A stretch of 64,000 bases of DNA from NCBI RefSeq assembly GCF_003325955.1, contig NZ_CP030929.1, positions 806,001 to 870,000 on the forward strand, given 5' to 3'. The translations under genes were made by a program, and so were the position numbers. The notes beneath the pieces are model-generated. The model saw nothing but the letters and a program-made list of their open reading frames with translations. It was not told the DNA's origin and ran no database searches. Shown here one piece after another: positions 1 through 10,357 of this stretch (within the stretch, counting starts at the first letter, position 1; every line of letters begins with the position of its first letter). The DNA is from Aurantimicrobium sp. MWH-Uga1 (GTDB taxonomy: Bacteria; Actinomycetota; Actinomycetes; Actinomycetales; Microbacteriaceae).

Positions 1-2814
1 GTGACTGCGCGTGTTTGCAGCTACCTCTTCTGGCGTTCCTTCAGCAATAATCTCGCCACCACCAGATCCACCCTCAGGGCCCAAATCGATGATCCAGTCT
101 GCACTCTTGATGACATCGAGGTTGTGTTCGATGACTATCACGGTGTTCCCTTTGTCCACAAGAGAGTTCAGCACAAGGAGAAGTTTACGAACATCTTCAA
201 AATGCAAACCAGTGGTGGGTTCGTCGAGAACGTAAATACTTCTTCCGTTACTACGTTTTTGCAGTTCTGTGGCTAATTTGACGCGTTGAGCCTCTCCACC
301 TGAGAGCGTTGTTGCACTTTGACCCAAACGGACGTATCCCAAGCCGACATCTACGAGAGTCTGGAGATAGCGATGTATTGAAGAAATGGGCTCGAAGAAC
401 TCAGCTGCTTCTGCAATGGGCATATCGAGTACTTCAGAAATGTTTTTTCCTTTGTAACGTACTTGCAGCGTTTCACGGTTGTAACGTTTGCCGTGACAGA
501 CCTCACAATCGACATACACATCGGGAAGAAAATTCATCTCAATCTTGAGCGTGCCATCACCAGCACAGGCTTCACAGCGCCCCCCTTTGACGTTGAAGCT
601 AAACCGTCCCTGTTGATAACCGCGGGTCTTTGACTCAGTTGTTTCTGCAAAAAGATTACGAATCTTGTCAAAAACGCCAGTGTATGTGGCTGGGTTTGAA
701 CGTGGGGTCCGACCAATAGGGTTCTGGTCCACGTGGATTACTTTGTCGAGATGTTCCAGACCAGTGACACGTGTGTGCTTGCCAGCAACGGTGCGAGCAC
801 CGTTGAGTTTATTCGCGAGCACCTTGTAGAGAATGTCATTGACGAGGGAAGATTTTCCAGAACCTGATACACCTGTTACTGCGGTAAGTGTTCCAAGCGG
901 AAATGTTGCAGTGACATTCTTGAGATTGTTCGCCTTTGCACCAACTACTGTCAATGCACGATCCTTATTATGAGGCCTTCTGGTTTTAGGAATTTCTATC
1001 TGAACCCGTCCGGATACATAGTCCGACGTGATTGATTTGGTGTTCTTAAGTAGGGATTCGTAATCGCCAGAATGAACCACTTGCCCACCATTGACGCCTG
1101 CTCCTGGACCAATATCGACAATCCAGTCGGCGGTGTGAATTGTGTCCTCATCATGTTCGACAACTATGAGGGTATTACCTAGATCACGGAGCTTGATGAG
1201 AGTCTCTATCAATCGACGATTGTCTCTCTGATGCAGTCCGATAGAGGGTTCATCGAGGACATAAAGTACTCCAGTTAGACCAGACCCAATCTGTGTTGCC
1301 AGACGGATTCTTTGTGCCTCTCCCCCAGATAATGATCCGGCGGAACGGGAAAGATTGAGGTAGTTCAAACCAACTTCAATGAGAAAGTTCAAACGTGCAC
1401 GTATTTCTCGGAGCACTTGAGCAGCGATCATCGCATCTCGGTCATTCAAGGTGAGCGAATCCATAAAGGCACGTGCCTCCGACAACGGAAGCTCAGTGAG
1501 GTCAGAGATAGACAACCCATTGATTTTGACTGCTAACACTTCAGGCTTCAACCTTTGGCCGTTGCATTCAAGACAGGGAACTTCACGCAAATATTCAGCC
1601 CATCGAGCACGTTGAATATCGGTTTCAGCTTGCAGGTATTGGCGTTCGATGTAGGGAACTACGCCTTCAAAGCCTGAACTGTATTGGACTTCGCGCCCAT
1701 ATCTGTTCTTCCACTTCACCCGTACGCTGAAGTTGTTGCCATTCATGACAGCTTCACGGATTTCTTCATCGAGTTCTTGCCAGGGAGTATTCAGCGAGAA
1801 CTCTAAATCGTTTGCCAACCCCAACAGGAGTTTTTCATAGTACTGAAACAATCCCTTTCCTTGGGTCGCCCAGGGGATAATGACTCCTTCATTAATTGAG
1901 AGGTTTGGATCTCCCAGAAGTAGTTCTTCATCGACTGACATCTTTGTCCCCAGACCAGAACAAGCAGGACAAGCTCCAAAAGGGGAATTGAAGGAGAAAG
2001 TCCGAGGTTCAATCTCTGCAAGTTGGATGGGATGCGCATTGGGGCATGAGAGTTTCTCACTGAACGATTGCCACGCCGATTCTCCCTCTTGATCCACGAA
2101 GTTAATATCGACGGTTCCATTTGTCAGCTTGAGGGCTGTTTCCAAAGAGTCTGTTAGGCGGTTAAGAATGTCTGGACCGGAAACCAGACGGTCAATCACG
2201 ACGGAAATATCGTGCTTGTAACTTTTCTTCAAGGCAGGTGCCTCGCTCAGCTGAATGACCTTACCGTCAACTATCACCCGAGAATAACCACTGGCAGTAA
2301 GTTCAGTGAACAGGTCAACGAATTCACCTTTTTTCTGCGACACGACTGGTGCAACAACCTGATATCTAGTGCCCTCTGGCAGATCCATTAATTGATCTGC
2401 AATCTGCTGCACAGTCTGAGATTGAATGATTTCGCCGCACTCAGGACAGTGCGGCACACCAATGCGTGCCCAGAGAAGGCGCATATAGTCATAAATTTCG
2501 GTAATGGTACCTACTGTTGAGCGAGGGTTCCGATTAGTGGACTTTTGATCGATTGAAACGGCAGGTGAAAGACCTTCGATGAAATCAACATCGGGACGGT
2601 CTACCTGGCCCAAAAACTGTCGTGCATAAGCAGATAATGACTCAACATAACGACGTTGTCCTTCGGCAAAAATGGTGTCGAAAGCTAAAGAAGATTTGCC
2701 AGAACCAGAAAGACCTGTGAATACAACTAAAGAATCACGAGGAATTTCGAGGTCAACGTTTTGAAGGTTGTGTACTCGAGCCCCCTTCACACTCAGATGA
2801 GAATGAGTAGTCAT
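1..2814 (-). CDS. uvrA: UvrABC excision nuclease subunit A (3' end beyond window)
   Basis: UvrA is the damage-sensing ATPase of nucleotide excision repair and loads UvrB onto damaged DNA. Reading leftward from the ATG at 2812-2814, an uninterrupted frame of 938 codons reaches the window edge, so only about the last 20 residues should be missing. It carries two ABC ATPase halves: a first Walker A (GLSGSGKSS, about residues 34-42), a first signature LSGGEAQR near 490, a second Walker A (GVSGSGKSS) near 650 and a second LSGGEAQR. Zinc-finger Cys pairs are visible as CPEC in the first half and as CEAC and CEVC near 730-750. The gene starts 4 bases after the uvrB stop, so the two are almost certainly co-transcribed. 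I saw no obvious LexA box nearby. Identification is secure. Confidence 0.97.
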   Translation of the reverse strand, partial: MTTHSHLSVKGARVHNLQNVDLEIPRDSLVVFTGLSGSGKSSLAFDTIFAEGQRRYVESLSAYARQFLGQVDRPDVDFIEGLSPAVSIDQKSTNRNPRSTVGTITEIYDYMRLLWARIGVPHCPECGEIIQSQTVQQIADQLMDLPEGTRYQVVAPVVSQKKGEFVDLFTELTASGYSRVIVDGKVIQLSEAPALKKSYKHDISVVIDRLVSGPDILNRLTDSLETALKLTNGTVDINFVDQEGESAWQSFSEKLSCPNAHPIQLAEIEPRTFSFNSPFGACPACSGLGTKMSVDEELLLGDPNLSINEGVIIPWATQGKGLFQYYEKLLLGLANDLEFSLNTPWQELDEEIREAVMNGNNFSVRVKWKNRYGREVQYSSGFEGVVPYIERQYLQAETDIQRARWAEYLREVPCLECNGQRLKPEVLAVKINGLSISDLTELPLSEARAFMDSLTLNDRDAMIAAQVLREIRARLNFLIEVGLNYLNLSRSAGSLSGGEAQRIRLATQIGSGLTGVLYVLDEPSIGLHQRDNRRLIETLIKLRDLGNTLIVVEHDEDTIHTADWIVDIGPGAGVNGGQVVHSGDYESLLKNTKSITSDYVSGRVQIEIPKTRRPHNKDRALTVVGAKANNLKNVTATFPLGTLTAVTGVSGSGKSSLVNDILYKVLANKLNGARTVAGKHTRVTGLEHLDKVIHVDQNPIGRTPRSNPATYTGVFDKIRNLFAETTESKTRGYQQGRFSFNVKGGRCEACAGDGTLKIEMNFLPDVYVDCEVCHGKRYNRETLQVRYKGKNISEVLDMPIAEAAEFFEPISSIHRYLQTLVDVGLGYVRLGQSATTLSGGEAQRVKLATELQKRSNGRSIYVLDEPTTGLHFEDVRKLLLVLNSLVDKGNTVIVIEHNLDVIKSADWIIDLGPEGGSGGGEIIAEGTPEEVAANTRSH

Positions 2815-2818
2815 AGAT

Positions 2819-4897
2819 TTAGGCATGGCCAGCTTCCTTCATGATTCGAAGCTCACGTTTGAGCTCTGAAAGTTCATCCCTTAAACGAGCTGCGAGTTCG
2901 AATTTAAGTTCAGCTGCAGCTATGAGCATTTGCTCATTGAGATCAAGAATGATGTTTTCTAATTCTTCGGCACCCTCAGAACCAATGAGACGAGTGTGTG
3001 AACTAGGTGCAGGAGTTGATGCGGTTCCCCGCTTAGATTTCTTTGTTGTCTCTGAAAGAAGCTCAGCTGTATCTGCTTCCTCACGCTGAAGCATTGCTGT
3101 AATGTCCGCAATCTTCTTCCTGAGAGGTTGTGGATCAATACCGTTAGCGTTGTTGTAGGCAATTTGTTTTTCACGTCGGCGCGTTGTCTCTTCAATCGCT
3201 TGCTGCATTGATTTAGTTACCACGTCTGCGTACATGTGGACTTCACCTGAGACGTTTCGTGCTGCACGACCAATTGTTTGAATTAGGGAGGTAGCTGATC
3301 TGAGGAAACCTTCTTTATCTGCATCCAAAATAGCTACAAGTGAAACCTCCGGGAGATCAAGTCCTTCTCGCAGTAAGTTGATTCCAACCAACACGTCAAA
3401 GACACCTTGACGGAGTTCTGTCAGAAGTTCAACGCGCCGAAGTGTGTCGACATCCGAGTGGAGGTAGCGGACACGCACACCTGCTTCTGTGAGGAAGTCT
3501 GTGAGTTCTTCAGCCATCTTTTTTGTCAACGTGGTCACCAACACACGCTCATCTTTAGCGGCACGAACTCGGATTTGTTCAAGAAGATCATCGATTTGAC
3601 CACGGGAGGGTTTGATGACAATTTGCGGGTCGACTAGACCTGTAGGGCGAATGATTTGTTCGACAACACCGTCTGCAATCCCCAATTCATATTTGCCAGG
3701 TGTTGCTGAAAGATAAACAGTTTGCCCAACACGCTCTTTGAATTCGTCAAAACGAAGAGGCCTGTTATCAAGTGCTGATGGAAGACGAAATCCGTGTTCA
3801 ACTAGAGTTCTTTTCCTTGACGCATCGCCTTCATGCATTGCACCAATTTGTGGAACTGTGACGTGTGACTCATCAATGACACAAAGAAAATCATCAGGAA
3901 AATAGTCCAAAAGACACTGAGGAGCCTCTCCTGGCTCTCGTACATCAATATGGCGTGAATAGTTTTCGATTCCGGAACAAAATCCAATCTGTTCCATCAT
4001 TTCAAGATCAAAAGTAGTACGCATTCGCAGACGCTGAGCTTCAAGAAGCTTATTTTGCTTCTCGAGTTCAGCAACGCGATCTTCCATCTCTTCTCTGATG
4101 GTGATGATTGCCCGTTTCATAATGTCTTCACTGGCCACGTAGTGGGAAGCAGGAAAGACGGAAACCATGTCGAGCTTTTCTACGACATCGCCAGTCAACG
4201 GATGAAGACTGTAGAGAGCTTCAATCTCATCTCCGAACATTTCTATGCGAACAGCAAGTTCCTCGTACATAGGAATAATTTCGATGGTGTCACCACGAAC
4301 CCTAAAATTACCTCGAGAGAAATCAATATCATTGCGTGCGTATTGCATTGAAACAAATTGGCGCAGGATCGCATCACGTTGAATCCGCTCACCGACCTGA
4401 AGAGTGATCATTGCTTCGAGGTATTCCTGAGGCGCACCCAGGCCATAAATGCAGGACACAGTTGAGACAACGACAACATCTCTGCGTGTCAATAATGAAT
4501 TCGTAGTTGAGTGTCTCAGCCTTTCAACTTCAGCATTGATAGAACTATCTTTTTCGATGAATGTATCTGTCTGGGGAACATACGCTTCTGGCTGGTAGTA
4601 GTCGTAGTAGGACACAAAATATTCGACGGCGTTTTCAGGTAGTAGTTCACGGAACTCAGTGGCAAGCTGAGCTGCCAGAGTTTTGTTGTGAGCGAGTATC
4701 AATGTGGGACGTTGAACAGCTTCTACTAACCAGGCGGTCGTAGCAGATTTTCCAGTACCAGTTGCTCCCAGGAGCACGACATCGGTCTCACCTGCATTGA
4801 TGCGGTTTGCTAATTCAGAAATCGCAGCAGGTTGGTCTCCACTCGGTGAATACTCACTTACGACCTTGAAAGGCTTCTCAGATCGTCTAGGTTCCAC
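2819..4897 (-). CDS. uvrB: UvrABC excision nuclease subunit B
   Basis: UvrB is the DNA-wrapping helicase-like core of nucleotide excision repair. It verifies the lesion and recruits UvrC. The 692-residue product has normal family length. Visible elements are the Walker A GATGTGKS (residues 44-51), the beta-hairpin region [12 protein letters not shown] near 97-108 that pries the strands apart, a Walker B-like VIDESH near 340, helicase motif VI (QTIGRAARN) and a C-terminal UVR coiled-coil (about 645-685) used to contact UvrC. It follows coaE by 4 bases and precedes uvrA by 4 bases, giving a coaE-uvrB-uvrA run, an order I also recall from mycobacteria. No defect was seen. Confidence 0.98.
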   Translation of the reverse strand: MEPRRSEKPFKVVSEYSPSGDQPAAISELANRINAGETDVVLLGATGTGKSATTAWLVEAVQRPTLILAHNKTLAAQLATEFRELLPENAVEYFVSYYDYYQPEAYVPQTDTFIEKDSSINAEVERLRHSTTNSLLTRRDVVVVSTVSCIYGLGAPQEYLEAMITLQVGERIQRDAILRQFVSMQYARNDIDFSRGNFRVRGDTIEIIPMYEELAVRIEMFGDEIEALYSLHPLTGDVVEKLDMVSVFPASHYVASEDIMKRAIITIREEMEDRVAELEKQNKLLEAQRLRMRTTFDLEMMEQIGFCSGIENYSRHIDVREPGEAPQCLLDYFPDDFLCVIDESHVTVPQIGAMHEGDASRKRTLVEHGFRLPSALDNRPLRFDEFKERVGQTVYLSATPGKYELGIADGVVEQIIRPTGLVDPQIVIKPSRGQIDDLLEQIRVRAAKDERVLVTTLTKKMAEELTDFLTEAGVRVRYLHSDVDTLRRVELLTELRQGVFDVLVGINLLREGLDLPEVSLVAILDADKEGFLRSATSLIQTIGRAARNVSGEVHMYADVVTKSMQQAIEETTRRREKQIAYNNANGIDPQPLRKKIADITAMLQREEADTAELLSETTKKSKRGTASTPAPSSHTRLIGSEGAEELENIILDLNEQMLIAAAELKFELAARLRDELSELKRELRIMKEAGHA

Positions 4898-4901
4898 TCC
4901 C

Positions 4902-5495
4902 CTATTCTACTTTCGTTAGCTCCTGCCAGAGTGCGTCAACTTGATTGTATGTATGGAGTAGATCACCGCTTGTATCAATAACGTGATTGGCTAATCGAAG
5001 ACGCTCTTCCTCGGTAGCTTGTGACTGAATTCGCGCAAGGGCTTCTGATTCAAGCATTCCACGGTGTTCCATCAACCTCTCAACGCGAACATGTTCAGGA
5101 GCTGAAGCGACGACGATGGCGTCGAAAGTGTAAGAGTTATCGCTCTCAACAAGTAACGGTACATCGTAGACAACAATCGAATCTTGTGGAGCTTGAGAAA
5201 TCAAGAGGGCAGTTCTTTCACGAACAGCAGGATGAACAATTGCGTTCAGTTTTCTCAGCGCTTCAGCGTCGGTAAAGACAATATCCCCCAAGGCGCCTCT
5301 ATTGAGACTTCCATCCTCAGTGAGAATATCAACGCCAAATAGTTTTACAAGTTGGGCAAGTGCCGTAGATCCAGGTTCAACGACTTCGCGGGCCACCTGA
5401 TCGGCGTCGATGACATGAGCACCATGTTCTGCTAAACGGCGGGCAATAGTTGACTTTCCTGAACCTATACCGCCGGTGAGGCCAATGAGCTTCAT
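4902..5495 (-). CDS. coaE: Dephospho-CoA kinase
   Basis: CoaE phosphorylates the 3'-hydroxyl of dephospho-CoA, the last step of coenzyme A synthesis. The 197-residue protein opens with the P-loop [12 protein letters not shown] (residues 5-16), followed by the [12 protein letters not shown] segment that binds the CoA substrate and the lid region around HRGML. Many actinobacterial CoaE proteins have a long C-terminal extension; this one does not. It begins just after the strong palindrome that follows rpsA and abuts uvrB by 4 bases, so it probably heads or lies within the repair transcript. The upstream pathway enzyme coaBC is at 33400-34620 in this window. Confidence 0.96.
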   Translation of the reverse strand: MKLIGLTGGIGSGKSTIARRLAEHGAHVIDADQVAREVVEPGSTALAQLVKLFGVDILTEDGSLNRGALGDIVFTDAEALRKLNAIVHPAVRERTALLISQAPQDSIVVYDVPLLVESDNSYTFDAIVVASAPEHVRVERLMEHRGMLESEALARIQSQATEEERLRLANHVIDTSGDLLHTYNQVDALWQELTKVE

Positions 5496-5510
5496 ATTTC
5501 CATGTTAACC

Positions 5511-5546
5511 ACTTATGGGTGAGGCCATGTGGCCTCACCCATAAGT
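5511..5546 (-). terminator. Perfect 16-bp palindrome after rpsA
   Basis: Bases 5511-5526 are the exact reverse complement of 5531-5546, leaving a four-base loop. The structure lies between the rpsA stop (5558) and the coaE start (5495). The stem is GC-rich in its inner part (GGGTGAGGCC). Its minus-strand 3' flank, GGTTAACATGG, lacks a proper T-run, so termination may be partial, or the hairpin may instead protect the rpsA mRNA 3' end. The structure is certain; its role is inferred. Confidence 0.7.
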
Positions 5547-5557
5547 AGACACAACTA

Positions 5558-7015
5558 TTAGTTGTTTGCGAGCTTTTCGCGAAGAGCCGCTAGAGACTCG
5601 TCATCGGCAAGAGTACCTGCGGATTCTGCTTCACTGGAAAATGATGTGCTTTCTACAGCTGGTGCAGGTGCGTCAGGAATGTTTGCCTCTGCTTCAAGGG
5701 TTGCCTTGACCTGAGTCTTGTGGAGTTCCCAGCGTGCCTGAGCTGCTGCGTAGTCCAGTTCCCACTTCTCGCGAGCGGCATCAAAGCCTTCACGCCATTC
5801 GTTGGTCTCTGGGTCGAAGCCTTCTGGGTACTTGTAGTTGCCGTTTTCGTCATACTCAGTGAGCATGCCGTAGAGGGCGGGATCAAACTCAGTACCTTCG
5901 GGGTCAACACCCTCGTTTGCCTGCTTGAGGCTGAGCGAGATGCGACGGCGTTCGAGATCGATGTCGATGACCTTGACAAAGACGTCGTCTCCAACAGAAA
6001 CAACCTGCTCTGCGAGTTCGACATGCTTCCCAGAGAGTTCCGAGATGTGAACAAGGCCTTCGATACCGTCTGCGACGCGAACGAATGCACCAAATGGAAC
6101 AAGCTTGGTGACTTTACCGGGAGCAACCTGACCGATTGCGTGGGTGCGGGCAAATACCTGCCATGGGTCTTCCTGAGTTGCCTTGAGCGAGAGCGATACA
6201 CGCTCGCGGTCCATGTCAACCTCGAGAATTTCGACGGTAACTTCCTGGCCAACTTCAACAACTTCAGAAGCGTGCTCGATGTGCTTCCAAGAGAGCTCAG
6301 AAACGTGGACGAGACCGTCAACGCCACCGAGGTCAACGAATGCACCGAAGTTGACGATCGACGATACGACACCCTTGCGGATCTGACCCTTCTGAAGGTT
6401 AACCAGGAAGGTGCTGCGGCTTTCGGACTGTGTCTGCTCAAGGAGTGCACGGCGAGAAAGAACAACGTTGTTACGGTTCTTGTCCAGCTCAAGAATCTTG
6501 GCTTCGATGTCCTGTCCGAGATAAGGGGTCAGGTCGCGAACGCGACGAAGCTCGATGAGAGACGCAGGAAGGAATCCACGCAGACCGATGTCTACGATCA
6601 GACCACCCTTAACAACTTCGATAACAGAACCGGTAACGATGCCGTCTGCGTCCTTAATCTTTTCAACATCTCCCCATGCACGCTCGTACTGTGCGCGTTT
6701 CTTGGAGAGGATAAGACGACCTTCTTTGTCTTCCTTCTGAAGAACAAGTGCCTCTACAGTGTCGCCAACCTTGACGACCTCGGAAGGGTCAATGTCGTGC
6801 TTAATGGAAAGTTCGCGGGAAGGAATAACACCTTCGGTCTTGTAGCCAACGTCAAGGAGAACCTCGTCGCGATCTACCTTGACAACGGTTCCTTCAATGA
6901 GGTCACCATCGTTGAAAAACTTGAGTGTCTTTTCGACAGCGGCGAGGAAGTCCTCAGCAGAACCGATGTCGTTGATTGCAACCTGAGTGGCTGCTTTCTT
7001 TGCTACAAGCGTCAT
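5558..7015 (-). CDS. rpsA: 30S ribosomal protein S1
   Basis: S1 binds mRNA on the 30S subunit and helps initiation. The 485-residue product has four S1 RNA-binding repeats at about residues 36-106, 122-190, 208-278 and 295-364. Each has the GAFV/GLVH-type signatures, and the third and fourth are best conserved. An acidic, aromatic-rich tail of about 120 residues follows. I chose the ATG at 7013-7015 (MTLVAKK) because GGAG lies about 10 bases upstream and the family starts there; the frame stays open to 7114, but that extension looks non-coding. The tail is typical of actinobacterial S1 rather than of the six-repeat proteobacterial form. polA is 149 bases upstream. Confidence 0.96.
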   Translation of the reverse strand: MTLVAKKAATQVAINDIGSAEDFLAAVEKTLKFFNDGDLIEGTVVKVDRDEVLLDVGYKTEGVIPSRELSIKHDIDPSEVVKVGDTVEALVLQKEDKEGRLILSKKRAQYERAWGDVEKIKDADGIVTGSVIEVVKGGLIVDIGLRGFLPASLIELRRVRDLTPYLGQDIEAKILELDKNRNNVVLSRRALLEQTQSESRSTFLVNLQKGQIRKGVVSSIVNFGAFVDLGGVDGLVHVSELSWKHIEHASEVVEVGQEVTVEILEVDMDRERVSLSLKATQEDPWQVFARTHAIGQVAPGKVTKLVPFGAFVRVADGIEGLVHISELSGKHVELAEQVVSVGDDVFVKVIDIDLERRRISLSLKQANEGVDPEGTEFDPALYGMLTEYDENGNYKYPEGFDPETNEWREGFDAAREKWELDYAAAQARWELHKTQVKATLEAEANIPDAPAPAVESTSFSSEAESAGTLADDESLAALREKLANN

Positions 7016-7138
7016 GTAAAACGTGCTCCAGTATTTATTTAATTCGGGCCTTGAGACACAGCAAGCTGATTCAATTGTCTTTTGGGCAGACGGATAGGGC
7101 GCACAAATGTGCAATCATTAGATTACTGGACTAGAGAC

Positions 7139-7158
7139 TTCCGCGCAAACTCGCGGAA
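7139..7158 (-). terminator. Short hairpin after polA
   Basis: A 7-bp perfect stem (7139-7145 with 7152-7158, TTCCGCG/CGCGGAA) with a 6-base loop lies 6 bases past the polA stop. The downstream minus-strand flank GTCTCTAGTCC has little T-run, so this would be a weak intrinsic terminator or an mRNA-end hairpin. The remaining bases up to rpsA presumably hold the rpsA promoter, which I could not place with confidence. Confidence 0.4.
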
Positions 7159-7164
7159 AGATGA

Positions 7165-9882
7165 CTAGTGGGCTGCTGCGTTCCAATTGTGTCCAAGACC
7201 GATTTGAACGTCGAGGGGAACACTCAATTTGGCTGCGTGGGACATTCTGTCAACAACTATCTTTTCAACTTGTTCACGTTCAGATTCCACAATTTCTAGC
7301 ACTAATTCATCATGAACTTGAAGCAGGAGTTGAGATTTCAGATTTAATGCTTCAAGATCTTGTTCAATTCCAATCATTGCAATCTTCATGATGTCTGCAG
7401 CTGTTCCCTGCATCGGTGCGTTGAGCGCGGCGCGTTCTGCGTTGTCGCGCAGTACACGATTGGGGCTTGTAAGATCAGGAAAAGGTCTTCTGCGCCCAAA
7501 AAGTGTTTGCGTGTAGCCCTGAGCTCGTGCTTCTTCTACAACGCTTCTGAGGTAATCACGCACTCCCCCGAATCGTTGGAAGTAATCCGCCATCAGTTTC
7601 TTGGCGGCACTGTTGTCAATACCTAGCTGCCTGGCTAAACCGAAGGCGCTGAGGCCATATGCCAGGCCGTAGCTCATTGCCTTGACCTGGCTCCTCATAT
7701 CTGAAGTGACATCGGCTGGTCGTACGCCGAAAACTCTCGCGCCAACAAAGCGGTGTAAGTCTTCCCCTGAAATAAAGGCTTCGATGAGGCCCTCATCTTC
7801 AGAAAAATGCGCCATGATACGCATTTCGATTTGTGAATAGTCAGCCGTAAATAGAGTGTCGAAACCGTCTCCAACTTCAAACGCTTCGCGAATACGGCGA
7901 CCGTCGGCGGTACGTATAGGAATATTTTGAAGATTGGGGTTCGCCGAAGAAAGTCGCCCAGTACTGGTTCCTGTTTGGCCATATGTGGTGTGAATACGTC
8001 CGTCTGGGCCAATTGCTTGGATTAGGGTTTCAACTATTTGTTTGAGCTTGGTGACATCACGATGTTCTAATAGCAAACCTAAGAATGGATGCGGGTTTGT
8101 AGCTTGAAGGTCGGCTAATGCAGTGGCATCGGTGGTGTATCCCGTTTTTGTAGCACGTGTTTTTGGCATGCCTAGCTGATCAAACAACACTTCTTGCAAT
8201 TGTTTTGGTGACGCAAGGTTAACTTCGCGGCCAATAACTGCAAATGCCTCTTGTTTGGCTTTTTCAGCACGATCACCAAGTTCACGTGAAAGATTTTCCA
8301 GTTTTGCTTTGTTCACGGTAATGCCACGAAGTTCCATGGCTGCCAAAGTTGTCAACGTTGGAAGCTCAATCTCCAAAAACAATGCAAGTGTTGCCGCATC
8401 CATAACCGAACGAATAGCCTCATCGATTCGACGAATAAACCACGCTCGGCCCGCAACGTCTAGTGCTGAATCATCAGGAACAAGTTGATTTGGGTCAGGC
8501 TCGGGCAAAATTTCGTTGAGATATAACTTTGCTAAATCGCCAAGTTCTCGTTTTGAGGAATCTGGCCTCAAAACCCAATCGGCAATTTCTGTGTCGAAGC
8601 CAAGGCTCTCAAAAACGACCCCTGCTGCAAATAGCGTCTTGAGTTGTTCTTTAGCACCATGAAAAATCTTGGGAGTCGGTGATGCCAGCCAATCTATCAA
8701 GGGTTGAATATCAGCGAGCACTGGGGACCAAGGAACGAGAACAGTTTCATTCTCAGTGGCTAGACCGACTGAGGCAATTCCAGAGGCATACACCTCAACT
8801 TCAACAGCAATACCTTGTGGCGACGAATCTGATGCGCGGTGGAGCCATGCAGCAAGTTCTTCATCAAGTATCTGTTGGGAACGCGGAGGTATTGCATCGT
8901 TTATAGGCGACGAAGGAGTCACCGGAGAAAGAGCTGGTTGGCTGTTCTGAGATGGTGTAACTGGCGAAGCTTGACGTGGCGTACCGTCTGTTTCTCCAGC
9001 AAGAGTCAACACTCTTGTGAGTAAGGATTTGAATTCCAAGCGACCGAACACGTCTTTAACAGCTTCAACATCAAAGGGTTGACGTTCTAAATCTGCTGGA
9101 CCAACTGGGAGGTCGACATCGCTAACAAGTCTGTTGAGCTTTCGATTTCTGATGGCGTTGTCTTTGTACTCTCTGAGACTTTCGCCGACTTTGCCACCAA
9201 TCTCGTCTGCGCGCCGAAGAATTTCATCTAAAGAGCCATACTCGTTGATCCACTTAACCGCAGTCTTTTCGCCAACCTTGGGGACACCAGGCAAGTTATC
9301 GCTGGTTTCCCCGACCAGGGCAGCAATCTCTGGGTATTGGTGAGGTTGGATTCCATAGCGCTCAAACACTTTTGTAGCGTCATATCGTGTGAGTTCTGAA
9401 ACCCCCTGCTTGGAGGGATAGAGCAAGGTGACGTTGTCATCAATGAGCTGAATAGTGTCACGATCGCCGGAGACGACAAGAACTTTATAGTTCTGAGCAG
9501 AACCTTGAGCAGCCAGAGTTGCCAAAATATCATCAGCTTCGAAGTCTTCTTTGGTGAGTGTTGTGATCCCCATTGCGTGAAGTGCGTCTTGAAGGAGTGG
9601 AACCTGACCAATAAATTCTGGTGGCGTTTCACCACGTGTTCCTTTGTATTCGGGGTATTCCCGGGTGCGAAAAGAGAATCGTGAGATGTCGAAAGCTACT
9701 GCTAAATGTGTTGGCTTCTCTTTGGCCAACAGATTAAGCATCATCGAAATGAAACCATGAATAGCGTTTGTGTGTTGACCGTCTGCGGTTTTGAAACTGT
9801 CTACTGGAAGAGCATAAAAGGCCCTAAAAGCGAGGGAATGACCATCTATAACCATCAAGGTAGGCTGAGCTGTATTCGACAC
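7165..9882 (-). CDS. polA: DNA polymerase I
   Basis: PolA removes RNA primers and fills gaps in lagging-strand synthesis and repair. The 905-residue protein has an N-terminal 5'-3' exonuclease (about 1-300), a middle 3'-5' exonuclease-like domain and a C-terminal polymerase. Polymerase motif A (DYSQIEMR), the O-helix (VKAMSYGLAYG) and motif C (VHDELVLE) are intact. The middle domain has lost the DTE exonuclease triad (the matching stretch reads VEVEV), so proofreading is probably absent, as is usual in Actinobacteria. The O-helix has Tyr where E. coli has Phe762. The start is GTG at 9880-9882 (MSNTAQPTL), placed by homology of the opening residues. It is divergent from the thioesterase gene, with 46 bases between them. 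Confidence 0.97.
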   Translation of the reverse strand: MSNTAQPTLMVIDGHSLAFRAFYALPVDSFKTADGQHTNAIHGFISMMLNLLAKEKPTHLAVAFDISRFSFRTREYPEYKGTRGETPPEFIGQVPLLQDALHAMGITTLTKEDFEADDILATLAAQGSAQNYKVLVVSGDRDTIQLIDDNVTLLYPSKQGVSELTRYDATKVFERYGIQPHQYPEIAALVGETSDNLPGVPKVGEKTAVKWINEYGSLDEILRRADEIGGKVGESLREYKDNAIRNRKLNRLVSDVDLPVGPADLERQPFDVEAVKDVFGRLEFKSLLTRVLTLAGETDGTPRQASPVTPSQNSQPALSPVTPSSPINDAIPPRSQQILDEELAAWLHRASDSSPQGIAVEVEVYASGIASVGLATENETVLVPWSPVLADIQPLIDWLASPTPKIFHGAKEQLKTLFAAGVVFESLGFDTEIADWVLRPDSSKRELGDLAKLYLNEILPEPDPNQLVPDDSALDVAGRAWFIRRIDEAIRSVMDAATLALFLEIELPTLTTLAAMELRGITVNKAKLENLSRELGDRAEKAKQEAFAVIGREVNLASPKQLQEVLFDQLGMPKTRATKTGYTTDATALADLQATNPHPFLGLLLEHRDVTKLKQIVETLIQAIGPDGRIHTTYGQTGTSTGRLSSANPNLQNIPIRTADGRRIREAFEVGDGFDTLFTADYSQIEMRIMAHFSEDEGLIEAFISGEDLHRFVGARVFGVRPADVTSDMRSQVKAMSYGLAYGLSAFGLARQLGIDNSAAKKLMADYFQRFGGVRDYLRSVVEEARAQGYTQTLFGRRRPFPDLTSPNRVLRDNAERAALNAPMQGTAADIMKIAMIGIEQDLEALNLKSQLLLQVHDELVLEIVESEREQVEKIVVDRMSHAAKLSVPLDVQIGLGHNWNAAAH

Positions 9883-9895
9883 GTGCCCAGCCTAC
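9860..9895 (-). promoter_or_regulatory. Hairpin enclosing the polA start codon
   Basis: GTAGGCTG at 9860-9867 is the exact reverse complement of CAGCCTAC at 9888-9895. In the polA mRNA the arms would form an 8-bp stem with a 20-base loop holding the GTG start at 9880-9882. The region upstream of the start has no strong Shine-Dalgarno outside the stem. A role in limiting translation is inference only. Confidence 0.4.
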
Positions 9896-9928
9896 ACAGC
9901 GGGCAAGACCTATTCAGGAGGAAACCGG

Positions 9929-10357
9929 ATGTCAGCTGAATACGTTCGTCCCCCCGTTCTCAACCTTGAACAGTTCAGAGGTTTCTCTGCAGGACCATTG
10001 TGGGAAAAAATGGATATTCAGCTTCACGAACTCTCTCCCGAATACGCCGTAGCCACAATGCCGGTTGCTGGTAATACACAATCCGTTGGAATACTTCATG
10101 GTGGTGCCTACGTGGTTATTGGAGAAGGTTTAGGTTCGATTTGCGCAAATATGTTTGCCGGCGAAGGGCGAGTAGCGGTAGGTATTGAAGTAAACGCAAC
10201 TCATACAGGGAGTGCGCGTGAAGGCTATGTGATTGCGACCTGCCGGGCACTTCACTTGGGAAGAACCCTTACTACTCACGAAATTGTTTGCACTGATCAA
10301 GAAGGCCGCAGGTTATCGACTGTCCGATTGACCAACTTCATCAAAGATAAAAAGTAA
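9929..10357 (+). CDS. PaaI-type hotdog-fold thioesterase
   Basis: This 142-residue protein looks like a single hotdog-fold acyl-CoA thioesterase of the PaaI/YdiI type, which hydrolyses aromatic or small acyl-CoA thioesters in the cytoplasm. The hallmark is the HGGAYVVIGEGLGS segment (around residues 57-70), with the catalytic acidic residue in the helix after HGG. A later segment, EVNATHTGSAREG, matches the usual strand motif. The ATG is preceded by a strong AGGAGG at 9917-9922. The gene stands alone on the plus strand, divergent from polA and convergent with the response regulator, whose last base immediately follows this stop. The physiological substrate cannot be read from sequence. Confidence 0.88.
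   Translation: MSAEYVRPPVLNLEQFRGFSAGPLWEKMDIQLHELSPEYAVATMPVAGNTQSVGILHGGAYVVIGEGLGSICANMFAGEGRVAVGIEVNATHTGSAREGYVIATCRALHLGRTLTTHEIVCTDQEGRRLSTVRLTNFIKDKK

Noticed and set aside
2812..4910. LexA (SOS) boxes controlling uvrA and uvrB
   Set aside because: No actinobacterial-type GAAC-N-GTTC box was seen near either start, and the intergenic gaps are only 4 bases.
5653..6492. A 279-codon minus-strand frame inside rpsA
   Set aside because: It is a frame-shifted shadow with Ser/Arg-rich low-complexity content and no family resemblance; the S1 frame is intact.
5720..7042. A long plus-strand open frame (440 codons) opposite rpsA
   Set aside because: It is antisense to the clearly coding S1 repeats, has no recognisable domain or ribosome-binding site, and arises from the codon pattern of rpsA.
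7016..7114. A 33-residue N-terminal extension of ribosomal protein S1
   Set aside because: The family start MTLVAKK lies downstream with a GGAG site; the extension has no S1 homology and is Cys/Pro-rich non-coding in look.
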